Source of the DNA: Motiliproteus sp036960175
GTDB lineage: Bacteria > Pseudomonadota > Gammaproteobacteria > Pseudomonadales > Balneatricaceae
NCBI GenBank assembly: GCA_036960175.1
Contig: JBALWH010000009.1
Coordinates: 56,029 to 120,028, forward strand
Direction: 5' to 3'
DNA: 64,000 nucleotides
Made by a program: the position numbers and the translations under genes. Below the pieces are notes generated by a model. The model was not told where the DNA came from, made no database searches, and saw nothing but the letters and a program-made list of their open reading frames with translations. Below, one piece after another: positions 1 to 7,030 of the stretch (position 1 is its first letter; each line of letters opens with the position of its first letter).

Positions 1-1
1 A

Positions 2-313
2 ACTAACGCTTTTAACCGTCTATCAAGAGCCTGCTGCGTGAATGCCCCAGAGGATACTGCACAACAATTAGTACAATGGGCTAAGTTCACTTGGCCGAAC
101 GAAACCATTGGCGACCTGGCAGACGTTGAAATTTGTGCCGATGATCCAACGCTTTCCTACCTGCTGCGGGATATGGAGCACCACCTCTACCGGCGCTCCG
201 CAGAAGACGATCCTTGGCAAGGCGACTTAGTTCTTAATCAGGTGACACGACTGAGAAAACGTATCCGCTCTAGCCAAACCTATAGCCGCACAGAGACGAC
301 AGAGCAGATTTAG
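2..313 (+). CDS. C-terminal fragment of a BatD-like protein (5' end outside the window)
   Basis: The frame is open from base 2 to the TAG at 311-313, so this is the tail of a longer gene. A GTG at 38 is probably not the true start. The visible part resembles the cytoplasmic tail of BatD 'oxygen tolerance' proteins: a run like LVQWAKFTWPNETIGDLAD, then LRDMEHHLYRRSAEDDPWQG, which fits the family pattern of aW-(x)n-WP, LaxL, LdxxLY and W-x-G. BatD is a membrane protein encoded with BatA/B/C and MoxR genes. Those would lie to the left, outside the window. The last residues are polar and basic. The identification rests on remembered family pattern only. Confidence 0.5.
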   Translation, partial: TNAFNRLSRACCVNAPEDTAQQLVQWAKFTWPNETIGDLADVEICADDPTLSYLLRDMEHHLYRRSAEDDPWQGDLVLNQVTRLRKRIRSSQTYSRTETTEQI

Positions 314-364
314 CTGCTTGCAAGGCCGTTTATAGACGACGTATAAATAGACGCTAGTGCGCCC

Positions 365-1273
365 TCAGACGGCCTTAAGAACATGTTCCAAGCTCTGCTT
401 CAAACTGGGATAGATGAATTCGAAACCAGCCCGTTGCAGTTTTTCCGGTACCACCCGTTGTCCCTCCGTCAATAGTTCAGAGCCCTCCCCCAGCATCAAC
501 TCCAGCATAAATGCAGGCACCCTAATAAAAGCCGGCCGCCTCAAAGTTTGTGCCAAAGTCGTTGAAAATTGAAGATTATTTACTGGCTCAGGAGCGGTGA
601 GATTAAAAGGTCCGGATAATGTTTCATGACGGAGCAAAAAATCAATACCGTTAACCATATCCTGCAGGTCTATCCATGACATCCACTGCTTACCGCTGCC
701 AATAGGACCACCCAAGCCACATCGGAAAAGCGGCAACATCCGTTGTAGCACTCCACCACGCCCCAGGACTACGCCGGTTCTTAACAAACAAACACGCATT
801 CCCATAGATTCGGCCTGCTGCGCTTTATTTTCCCAGTCATGGCATAAGCGGTGGGCAAAACAGGGATGTCCTTCCTGCTTCTCGTCCAACTCTCGATCAT
901 CTTTCTGGTTACCGTAATAACCGATAGCGGAGCCACTAATCAAGGTTCCAGGGGGGGATACCAAACGACGACAGCATTTGAGCAATTCATCGGTGGTGTT
1001 AATTCGAGAATCGTAAAGTTTTTCCTTTCTATCTTCGCTCCAGCGCTTATCCAGTATCGGCTCACCAGCCAGATTAATGACTGCGTCTATTTTATCTTGG
1101 TCGTTGATCTGACCCAGGGAATGAATCACTCGAACACGGCCATTAAAACGAGATTCCAATTTTTCTGGAGTTCTGCTCAGGGCAATTATTTCATCGCAAC
1201 TGTCGTCGGTGATCCACTTATCGATCAACGCCGAGCCTATAAATCCGCTGGCACCGGTGACCAAAAATCTCAT
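365..1273 (-). CDS. TIGR01777 family epimerase (YfcH-like, SDR fold)
   Basis: This 302-residue protein starts with the Rossmann motif GASGFIG at residues 7-13 and belongs to the extended short-chain dehydrogenase class. INLAGEPI, SGSAIGYYG and LLRTGVVLGRGGG-type segments are typical of the TIGR01777/YfcH epimerases. The last 50 residues look like the DUF1731 tail (VPAFMLELMLGEGSELLTEG). The substrate is unknown for this family, and it is often loosely named a nucleoside-diphosphate-sugar epimerase. It is divergent from riboflavin synthase, with a 135-base shared upstream region. Confidence 0.88.
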   Translation of the reverse strand: MRFLVTGASGFIGSALIDKWITDDSCDEIIALSRTPEKLESRFNGRVRVIHSLGQINDQDKIDAVINLAGEPILDKRWSEDRKEKLYDSRINTTDELLKCCRRLVSPPGTLISGSAIGYYGNQKDDRELDEKQEGHPCFAHRLCHDWENKAQQAESMGMRVCLLRTGVVLGRGGVLQRMLPLFRCGLGGPIGSGKQWMSWIDLQDMVNGIDFLLRHETLSGPFNLTAPEPVNNLQFSTTLAQTLRRPAFIRVPAFMLELMLGEGSELLTEGQRVVPEKLQRAGFEFIYPSLKQSLEHVLKAV

Positions 1274-1408
1274 AACGATAAATCCCTACTTTCCATACTC
1301 AATTCAAGCCTCTAAAATGAAAAACCAATCCAGCTTAAAGACTCCCTTTTGCAGCATAGTTGGCATTTGCGGTATATCAATGGGGAATAATTTGAGGCAC
1401 ACAGACTA

Positions 1409-2020
1409 ATGTTCACAGGTATTGTTCAAGGCACCGCTGAAGTAATTTCCATTGACGAGAAAACGAACTTCCGTTGCCACACTCTAAAGCTACCAACGGA
1501 ACTATTGGGCGACCTAGTTGCTGGCGCTTCTGTGGCTCACAACGGTTGCTGTCTGACCGTAACAAAAATTGATCAGGACCATGTTTCCTTTGATTTGATG
1601 CAAGAAACGCTACGGCTTACTAATTTAGGAAAACTTGTCGTCGGTGACCGCGTCAATGTTGAGCGAGCAGCCCGTTTTGGCGACGATATTGGTGGCCATA
1701 CCATGTCAGGGCATATTATCTCCACGGCTCGGATCAGCCGGATCATTAAAACTGAAAACAATTGCCAAATCTGGTTTGAATTCCCCCCTCAGCTGAAGAA
1801 ATATATTTTTACTAAAGGCTATATCGGCATCGACGGCATCAGCCTCACCATTGGGGAAGTGTTAGAACAAGAGTTCAATGTGAACTTGATTCCCGAAACT
1901 CTAAAGCGTACCAATCTTGACTGGCGCCAGACTGGGGATTTAATTAACCTCGAAGTCGACCCTCAGACCCAGGCCATCGTTGATACCGTAGAACGTGTCA
2001 TGGCCGAACAACATCGATAA
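1409..2020 (+). CDS. ribC: Riboflavin synthase, alpha subunit
   Basis: This cytoplasmic enzyme joins two molecules of 6,7-dimethyl-8-ribityllumazine to give riboflavin and a pyrimidinedione, the last step of riboflavin synthesis. The 203 residues form two similar lumazine-binding barrels, about 1-97 and 98-190. The family hallmark MFTGIV is at the N-terminus, with NGCCLTVT in the first barrel and GHTMSGHI opening the second. Length is normal. The gene is also called ribE in some species. It stands alone here, with no other rib genes and no visible FMN riboswitch in the 135 bases upstream. Confidence 0.95.
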   Translation: MFTGIVQGTAEVISIDEKTNFRCHTLKLPTELLGDLVAGASVAHNGCCLTVTKIDQDHVSFDLMQETLRLTNLGKLVVGDRVNVERAARFGDDIGGHTMSGHIISTARISRIIKTENNCQIWFEFPPQLKKYIFTKGYIGIDGISLTIGEVLEQEFNVNLIPETLKRTNLDWRQTGDLINLEVDPQTQAIVDTVERVMAEQHR

Positions 2021-2119
2021 CCAACCCACAAGGAAAGCAGGCTGACATCAACTCTAGGAATTTAGCACCAACAATGGTACTGTGATTCCATAATCCAGTT
2101 CATAAACGGCTCTAAGTCG

Positions 2120-3277
2120 ATGAATCCGTTCGAAAAAGAGAATAGAAGCCTAAAAAGAACCCTCCATGTACTGATCAGCAAAGCTGAACGGAATCAGGAT
2201 ATTTTACGTACTTTCCAGGACATAGAGTTACGACTGCTATCCTGCAACCGCCTCACCGACCTGCTGGATATGCTGCTGATCAATCTCAAGGAATACTTTC
2301 GCCTGGATGCGATTAACCTGATTTTGTTCGATCCTGAATGCACAGCTAGAGATCTCGCCGAGGACTATACCCCCCCTTCTGATAACCAAAGACTGAATTT
2401 CATTGATGACTACTCGTCTTTAAAAAACCTCTACCCCAATCCCAGCCGACCGCTGCTTATTAACCCCAACGCAGAGGTAAAGGCCTTTGCCTTCTCTGAT
2501 AGTCCTTACATCATGAGTTGCGCCTTGTTACCCTTAGTGCGCCAGGGTGTGATTATCGGTAGCCTGCATCTAGGAAGTAATGATTCCCAACGCTATAACC
2601 AACACATAGCCACCGACTATATCGGTCATTTGGCCTCGGTCATTTCGGTCTGTATTGAAAATTGTATTAGCCAGGAGACCCTTAGGCGCTTAAGCATTAT
2701 TGATATGCTGACGAAGGTGAATAATCGGCGCTCATTCGATCAGGAAATACTAAGGGAGCTATCCAGGGCCAGCCGCAACAAGTCGCCGCTGAGTTGCCTA
2801 TTCGTAGATATAGACCACTTTAAGAAAGTAAACGATAGCTACGGCCATCAAACTGGCGACCGCGTTCTATTTCAAGCAGCCCAAGCAGTTAAAAAACAAT
2901 TACGTAAAACTGACTTTATCGCCCGTTATGGTGGAGAAGAGTTTTCTGTGTTACTTCCCGACTGCGTGAGCGGTCGTGCCGTGCAGGTGGCAGAAGCAAT
3001 CCGTAACCGTGTACGTGGCATGACCTTTCGCAGCGAGGAGGATGAGCCTTTCAAGATGTCCATTTCTATCGGCGTCTCCACTTGCGAACCAAAGTCTCAT
3101 CCAGAAACAGATTTGGTTACCGATGCCCACCAATTAGTTGCCTGTGCCGACAAAGCGGTCTACCAGGCTAAATCCATGGGCAGAGATAGGACTATTTATA
3201 TCCCCATTGACCACGTGCGACCGGCGCGACGCAGCAGTATGGATTCAGAATTACTAAATCTCAGCGGATCTCATTAA
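2120..3277 (+). CDS. Diguanylate cyclase with N-terminal GAF-type sensor domain
   Basis: The 385-residue protein has a GAF/DUF484-like domain at about residues 30-185 and a GGDEF domain at about 210-365. The catalytic loop reads GGEEF (residues 271-275), which is competent for making cyclic di-GMP from two GTP. An RxxD product-inhibition site (R262-D265) lies five residues before it, so feedback control is likely. There is no transmembrane segment, so the signal should be cytoplasmic. The gene ends 40 bases from the convergent PilZ gene, placing a c-di-GMP maker beside a c-di-GMP binder. The ligand of the GAF domain cannot be read from sequence. Confidence 0.92.
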   Translation: MNPFEKENRSLKRTLHVLISKAERNQDILRTFQDIELRLLSCNRLTDLLDMLLINLKEYFRLDAINLILFDPECTARDLAEDYTPPSDNQRLNFIDDYSSLKNLYPNPSRPLLINPNAEVKAFAFSDSPYIMSCALLPLVRQGVIIGSLHLGSNDSQRYNQHIATDYIGHLASVISVCIENCISQETLRRLSIIDMLTKVNNRRSFDQEILRELSRASRNKSPLSCLFVDIDHFKKVNDSYGHQTGDRVLFQAAQAVKKQLRKTDFIARYGGEEFSVLLPDCVSGRAVQVAEAIRNRVRGMTFRSEEDEPFKMSISIGVSTCEPKSHPETDLVTDAHQLVACADKAVYQAKSMGRDRTIYIPIDHVRPARRSSMDSELLNLSGSH

Positions 3278-3317
3278 TTGATTTGCCAATGCTATGAAAG
3301 GACTAGACGCTAACGGC

Positions 3318-3713
3318 TTAAATCCCGTCCAAAAACTGGTCTAGACGCTCTTTTGCGTCCCCATCAATAGCTGCGTAGGAAAGTCCAATAAGGAAACGAT
3401 CATGCCCGATGCGCTTTACGTAGGCGCTATGGCATTGAATATCGACCCAAGGTTTGACCAGAGATACGGCACCTTCTAATAACCCCACCCTGAGGTAAAC
3501 AATTGAGCGATGATTGCCATTGCTATGATTGAAGTTTGGAAAAACCATCTCGATAAGTGCCCCGCTACCTTCAACGCCAATCCCATTCTGAGAAAGGTTG
3601 ACCACTTTAGCGGGACTTAGCTGCTGCCATTCAGTGCGAATTTCTGCTGACAAATCAACGTCAATTCGTGGTGAGCGCCGCTGTTCTTCCGGATTCCAAG
3701 GGGTTAGCTTCAA
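3318..3713 (-). CDS. PilZ domain protein (c-di-GMP receptor)
   Basis: This 131-residue single-domain PilZ protein carries the c-di-GMP-binding RxxxR at R12-R16 (RRSPR) and the NxSxxG motif at 39-44 (NLSQNG). Both key motifs are intact, so ligand binding is expected. The only plausible start is TTG at 3713-3711. It overlaps the TGA of the hemerythrin gene as TTGA, preceded by a weak AGAAG sequence, so translation is probably coupled to the upstream gene. The effector target is unknown. It would sense c-di-GMP made by cyclases such as the convergent one at 2120-3277. Confidence 0.88.
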   Translation of the reverse strand: MKLTPWNPEEQRRSPRIDVDLSAEIRTEWQQLSPAKVVNLSQNGIGVEGSGALIEMVFPNFNHSNGNHRSIVYLRVGLLEGAVSLVKPWVDIQCHSAYVKRIGHDRFLIGLSYAAIDGDAKERLDQFLDGI

Positions 3714-4258
3714 GTCAGATCTTCTATCAAGGCTTCATAAAGGATGTTATATCTTTTGTCTCTATCATGTCCAAACAACGGATCTTCGCGTGTCGGTAGC
3801 TTTCTGTCTATGTTCTGCCAGTCTTCACCGCTAAAACACTGCTCAATAATTGGAAATACTTTACACTCTTCATGATTCAAATGCTGCCCCTGTTTTTCTA
3901 TAAAGAGATGCAGCTGATCGGTGAATTCACCTAGTGATAAAGGCATATCCATCAGCACCTGATTAACGCTGTTACTAAGCTGAGATGTTAGCAGGTGCAA
4001 CTCTTCGTGTTCTTTCATTTGCTGTTCAACAAGCTGAGCTTTTTTCGGGTACTGATCAATTAGGTAATGATATATAAGGTTTTCTTTTGCGTGGTGATAC
4101 TCATCGCCATAATCACAAAGATAATCGACAACCTCAGCCATCAAGCTAAAATTGGGACGGGCACCGGTCTTAAGAGTTGCGAGTTTATTCTTAAGAATTG
4201 TTAGTAACGCACTGATGTTTCTGTGATCTTGATGGAGATCATTGATCAATTGAGTCAT
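3710..4258 (-). CDS. Hemerythrin HHE-domain protein
   Basis: The 182-residue all-helical protein shows the di-iron ligand pattern: H9 and H12 (HQDH), HHxxE at H55/H56-E59, H84 and H88 (HEELH), and HxxxE at H126-E130 (HLNHE). Such proteins bind oxygen or nitric oxide, or store or repair iron centres. The E after each histidine supplies the bridging carboxylates. A strong GGAGG lies six bases before the ATG. The gene is first in a two-gene unit with the PilZ gene. A FNR/DNR-type palindrome and a -10 element are found 115-157 bases upstream of the start codon, which supports control by oxygen or NO. Its precise biochemical role is not known. Confidence 0.85.
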   Translation of the reverse strand: MTQLINDLHQDHRNISALLTILKNKLATLKTGARPNFSLMAEVVDYLCDYGDEYHHAKENLIYHYLIDQYPKKAQLVEQQMKEHEELHLLTSQLSNSVNQVLMDMPLSLGEFTDQLHLFIEKQGQHLNHEECKVFPIIEQCFSGEDWQNIDRKLPTREDPLFGHDRDKRYNILYEALIEDLT

Positions 4259-4373
4259 ATAAAGACCCTCCTGACTAACTCAAAACTAAAATAAGGAGAC
4301 GTCTTCTGGGTTCGATTTTAAAGATTACGCGCGCACCGGTTCGAACCAGGAAATACGAGACGTGCAGCAAGAG

Positions 4374-4415
4374 ACTATAGACGATCTGTAGTTATGGTAT
4401 TTTGACACGCGTCAA
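4374..4415 (-). promoter_or_regulatory. FNR/DNR-type operator with a -10 element for the hemerythrin-PilZ unit
   Basis: A palindrome TTGAC-N4-GTCAA at 4402-4415 has the architecture of CRP/FNR-family sites (TTGAT-N4-ATCAA and its DNR/NNR variants). On the minus strand a TATAGT lies at 4379-4374. Its first base is 30 bases from the palindrome centre. A class II FNR site centred at -41.5 places the -10 element at this distance. The start point would be near 4367, leaving an untranslated leader of about 108 bases. The spacing is seen directly; the identity of the regulator is inferred. Confidence 0.5.
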
Positions 4416-4455
4416 CTGACTGCCCAATACACGGACATTTAGGAAGGCTTATTAA

Positions 4456-4683
4456 CTAACTGTTATCTTTTATTCGCCGCTGCACCGCATCAACGCGATC
4501 CTGGTCTATTTCTTCTTTAGGTAGCATTTTGATCATCTCGATGCCAGCCTGAAAATTTTGGGAGAAAGTCTGACAATGTTTACATATCGCTAGGTGAAAA
4601 CGGTAATTGAGTCCTTCAAAGAACCCCAACTCGCCGTCGATGTAAGCGCTGGCTTGTTCCGTGACATCTTTACACTTCAACAT
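4456..4683 (-). CDS. Zinc-binding anti-sigma factor (ZAS / zf-HC2 type)
   Basis: This 75-residue protein has the ZAS signature H30-x3-C34-x2-C37 (HLAICKHC) and an N-terminal C4 that can complete the zinc site. It also begins like zf-HC2 proteins, with a segment like ASAYIDGEL. No transmembrane helix is present, so it is a soluble, probably redox-responsive anti-sigma factor. Its ATG overlaps the last seven bases of the sigma gene upstream, so the two are co-translated and should form a sigma/anti-sigma pair. The C-terminal half has no recognisable domain. Confidence 0.85.
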   Translation of the reverse strand: MLKCKDVTEQASAYIDGELGFFEGLNYRFHLAICKHCQTFSQNFQAGIEMIKMLPKEEIDQDRVDAVQRRIKDNS

Positions 4684-5297
4684 TGACCGGTCTCCTGGAA
4701 ATGCTCAATCTTGCCAAAAAGACTGATTCTTGCTCTATGCAATAATACCCGTGCATTAGATGATGAAATATCAAGGATGTTACAGATCTCATCGAAACTG
4801 TTACCGCTAAGGTCTTTGAGTTCAAACACTGCCTGCTGCATCGCCGGTAAATGATGCAAGGTGTGCTCAATACAATCACGCATCTCTCCGTTTATCAGCA
4901 GAGACTCGGGACCATCTTCATGCCAGGAACTAGGTCCTGCATGCCAATGACCATCATCTTTAAAACGACCGGCAAGCAGGCTTTCGCCTCGGTCTTCAAA
5001 CTGATCAAGTGAAATCGACCTGGATTCCTTACGTAAACGAGTTTTAGCTTCATTAGCGGTGATTCGAAGTATCCAGGTTTTCAGGCTCGAGCGGCCTTCA
5101 AATTTAGGCAGGGCTCTATATATTGAAACCCATGCTTCCTGGACCACCTCATCACAGATGGCATCTCCAACAATACTTCTCGCCAACGCTAACATAGCAC
5201 CATAGTAGGCCTTAACCAGACGATTAAAACTCTCTTCATCCTGTTCCAGCAATCGGGGTAAAAGTTCTGTTTCAATAGTTGCAGTAGAATCTTGCAT
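4677..5297 (-). CDS. ECF-family RNA polymerase sigma factor
   Basis: The 206-residue protein has sigma region 2 at about 15-90 (SIVGDAICDEVVQEAWVSIY, then SSLKTWILRITANEA) and region 4 at about 130-190 (LPAMQQAVFELKDL with a helix-turn-helix). Between them is a linker rich in Gly, His and Trp (GHWHAGPSSWHEDGP), longer than in E. coli RpoE. It should direct RNA polymerase to a small regulon when released by the anti-sigma factor. A five-base inverted repeat GGAAT/ATTCC sits immediately before the ATG at 5298-5311 and may affect translation. No clear autoregulated ECF promoter was recognised upstream. Confidence 0.9.
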   Translation of the reverse strand: MQDSTATIETELLPRLLEQDEESFNRLVKAYYGAMLALARSIVGDAICDEVVQEAWVSIYRALPKFEGRSSLKTWILRITANEAKTRLRKESRSISLDQFEDRGESLLAGRFKDDGHWHAGPSSWHEDGPESLLINGEMRDCIEHTLHHLPAMQQAVFELKDLSGNSFDEICNILDISSSNARVLLHRARISLFGKIEHFQETGQC

Positions 5298-5463
5298 GGA
5301 ATAACGATTCCGTCACCAAATGTCGTAGTTTAAGGCCTCGAATACGTCGAAACGACCGCCCATAAGGAATCTAACCATAAGAAAATTAAGAACAACTTAC
5401 AATATATTTTAAAAAAGCATATTTTTTTGATAATTTTTGAACTTTTTTTTAAATCCTTTGGTC
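5298..5463. other. A/T-rich intergenic region between the sigma gene and the small RNA candidate
   Basis: The right part, about 5390-5460, is almost entirely A and T with long T runs, as in an UP element or curved DNA. It precedes the TATACT at 5464. The left part carries the leader of the ECF sigma gene on the minus strand, including the short GGAAT/ATTCC repeat at 5298-5311 and CGTCGAAACGAC, a near-palindrome at about 5345. No gene is seen. Confidence 0.5.
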
Positions 5464-5577
5464 TATACTGACATCATAAGGTTTTTATGAAAGGTCGGAA
5501 GCAGTTTCAACGGGGCAATTACTCATATCCCCCCTTCAATGAGTAATTGTTCAATTGGCTTTCGACCATTTTTTTGC
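5464..5577 (+). ncRNA. Candidate small RNA with nested hairpins and a U-tract
   Basis: A TATACT -10 candidate lies at 5464-5469, downstream of a very A/T-rich stretch, though no good -35 element is visible. The proposed transcript begins near 5476. It contains an outer stem, 5493-5502 paired with 5558-5567, ten pairs including one G-U that pairs only on the plus strand. Inside is a perfect 11-base-pair stem, 5516-5526 with 5539-5549, holding a C-rich loop. Seven T residues follow at 5569-5575, as in a Rho-independent terminator. It matches no RNA family I recognise. It could also act as a terminator for DUF547 reading the other way, but that strand has an A-C mismatch and no U-tract. Confidence 0.45.
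5487..5546 (+). CDS. Possible 19-residue small protein inside the candidate small RNA
   Basis: An ATG at 5487, preceded by AAGG with a five-base spacer, opens a frame that ends at TAA 5544-5546. The product would be MKGRKQFQRGNYSYPPFNE: basic at the front, aromatic and proline-rich at the back, and without a membrane segment. The last codons and stop lie in the perfect 11-base-pair hairpin, so folding and translation would compete. Short frames with a start signal can occur by chance. The argument for it is the position inside a structured, terminator-ended RNA. I do not recognise the peptide. Confidence 0.3.
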   Translation: MKGRKQFQRGNYSYPPFNE

Positions 5578-5599
5578 CTGTCGTTTGATCATAACCAGT

Positions 5600-6361
5600 T
5601 TAGGTTCCGTTTACTTGCCAGTTATAGGGCAAGTAGCCTTTTATCTCTGACGTTTTAACTTCGCTGTACTGATTGATAAACGCTTGGACCCCTCCCTCAG
5701 CGGAAAAATCCTCTGCGAACCAATCAAATATTTTGGATACTACAATTTCATCACTGTTGCGACTCAATCCCTTACTTTTGTTCTTCAGAAAAATTCTTGC
5801 CTGACTATTTAGCTGCTCGACCAATAGATCTGCGGTGTAAGCCTCCTTACGCAAATCAGGGCAACTAAGAGATGCGCACGCGATCGCAAAATGAATTCTT
5901 GGCTCCTGCAACTTACGTAAAACTTCATGTTCTATCTGATCAAGACTAACAGTCGAGCCACCGAGGCTACCCGCCTCCTTTTTCCACACTGGCTGCCACC
6001 AACTCCCAACATCCTTAATACTTGCTAGCGGCCAGTGCTTTATAACCATCTGAATCGCAAGAATATTGTAGGCGTTTATATAAAATGAAAGTTTCTCTTC
6101 TTTAGTGTTCAAATTATCCAATGGAAAGCGCTGCAACTGCTCAAGCAACTGGGAAAAACGCGGGTCTTTAGACAATTTGCTATAACCCACTAGATTCAGT
6201 GTGACCCCTTCAACCTGACCGGCTGAAACATACTGCTGTAACAGTTCGTTGTATAAGCTCCAGTCCATCTCCGCCGACTGCACCGAAGGCTTGTAGAAGA
6301 TCAAACACAGGAATGCCAGACACAACCAGCTATTGCTGGTTCCCTTATTAGCACTACTCAT
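5600..6361 (-). CDS. DUF547 domain protein, exported
   Basis: DUF547 is recognised from a segment like LSFYINAYNILAIQMVIKHW in the middle and HFAIACASLSCPDLRKEAY about 60 residues later, with the conserved NAYN and CASxSCP elements. The function of the family is unknown, though the invariant Cys, His and Asn hint at an enzyme. The ATG at 6361 is preferred. It has GGA five bases upstream and gives 253 residues opening with a signal peptide (LCLAFLCLIF, then SVQSA as a likely cleavage site). A longer frame to ATG 6397 has no ribosome site. It is third in a leftward set with the AhpD-like and HAD genes. Confidence 0.85.
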   Translation of the reverse strand: MSSANKGTSNSWLCLAFLCLIFYKPSVQSAEMDWSLYNELLQQYVSAGQVEGVTLNLVGYSKLSKDPRFSQLLEQLQRFPLDNLNTKEEKLSFYINAYNILAIQMVIKHWPLASIKDVGSWWQPVWKKEAGSLGGSTVSLDQIEHEVLRKLQEPRIHFAIACASLSCPDLRKEAYTADLLVEQLNSQARIFLKNKSKGLSRNSDEIVVSKIFDWFAEDFSAEGGVQAFINQYSEVKTSEIKGYLPYNWQVNGT

Positions 6362-6418
6362 AAATATCCGTTTCGAAGGTTCCACAATAAAAATCATAAG
6401 GTAATTTCATCCGAATGT

Positions 6419-7000
6419 TTATTCAGATTCTTTTAATGGGGAAGCGCATTCAGGCAATGAGGGAATCGAACAGAAACCCTGCGCAGGAACATCTAACGCA
6501 CTATTAAACTTGCTGGACAAATTCTGAAATGCGATTAAACCAGTCAATTCCACCAACTCATCATCGTCATAGTACTGCTTAAGGTCCATGACCATCTGGT
6601 GGTTTACTTCTCGGTCGCTATAGGTAATGGCCTCCGTGTATTCCAACACGGCCCTTTCCTGAGCATCAAAAAAAGAACTCTCACGCCAATCATGCAACAG
6701 CTCTGCCTTTTCTTCTGATCCCGCCCGTTTGATCAGAGTCGCAGCATTGATATCAACGCAAAAAGCACAGTGGTTGATCTGAGAAACCCGGACGGTTACC
6801 AGTGACCGAATAACAGGATCAATAGGCGATCCTTTGCGGTCCAATACACCATAGAGGGCGGCGACGGCGGCAAATAGTTTAGGTACCCGCGCCCATAACA
6901 ACCCAGGCTTCAACACTTCACCATAGCGTCGTTGCTGGCTCCAGAAAAACGGCTTTAACCAGAAAGGGTAATCTTTTATCGGCTTATCTTTAACAAACAT
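6419..7000 (-). CDS. Carboxymuconolactone decarboxylase / AhpD-like protein
   Basis: The 193-residue protein has the AhpD-type active-site pair C78-x-x-C81 within NHCAFCVDIN, followed by helices (ERAVLEYTEAITYSDREVN) typical of the carboxymuconolactone decarboxylase fold. Members act as thiol-dependent peroxidases or reductases, and the CxxC pair here suggests that activity rather than decarboxylation. ATG 7000 is chosen because AGGA stands four bases before it. The frame could extend to a TTG at 7012. It lies 30 bases after the HAD gene and is likely co-transcribed with it. Confidence 0.87.
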   Translation of the reverse strand: MFVKDKPIKDYPFWLKPFFWSQQRRYGEVLKPGLLWARVPKLFAAVAALYGVLDRKGSPIDPVIRSLVTVRVSQINHCAFCVDINAATLIKRAGSEEKAELLHDWRESSFFDAQERAVLEYTEAITYSDREVNHQMVMDLKQYYDDDELVELTGLIAFQNLSSKFNSALDVPAQGFCSIPSLPECASPLKESE

Positions 7001-7030
7001 AGCTTCCTGCAAAATCCAGAGGGCTGGCGA

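Noticed and set aside
851..1315. A 154-codon plus-strand frame across the epimerase gene
   Set aside because: It mirrors the epimerase coding strand, has no recognisable domain, and the opposite gene has a clear Rossmann motif.
1274..1408. A possible FMN riboswitch before riboflavin synthase
   Set aside because: The conserved FMN-aptamer core strings are not seen and the space is only 135 bases.
4338..4347. GGTTCGAACC, which looks like a tRNA T-loop
   Set aside because: No acceptor, D or anticodon arms can be folded around it. It is a ten-base palindrome in the hemerythrin leader.
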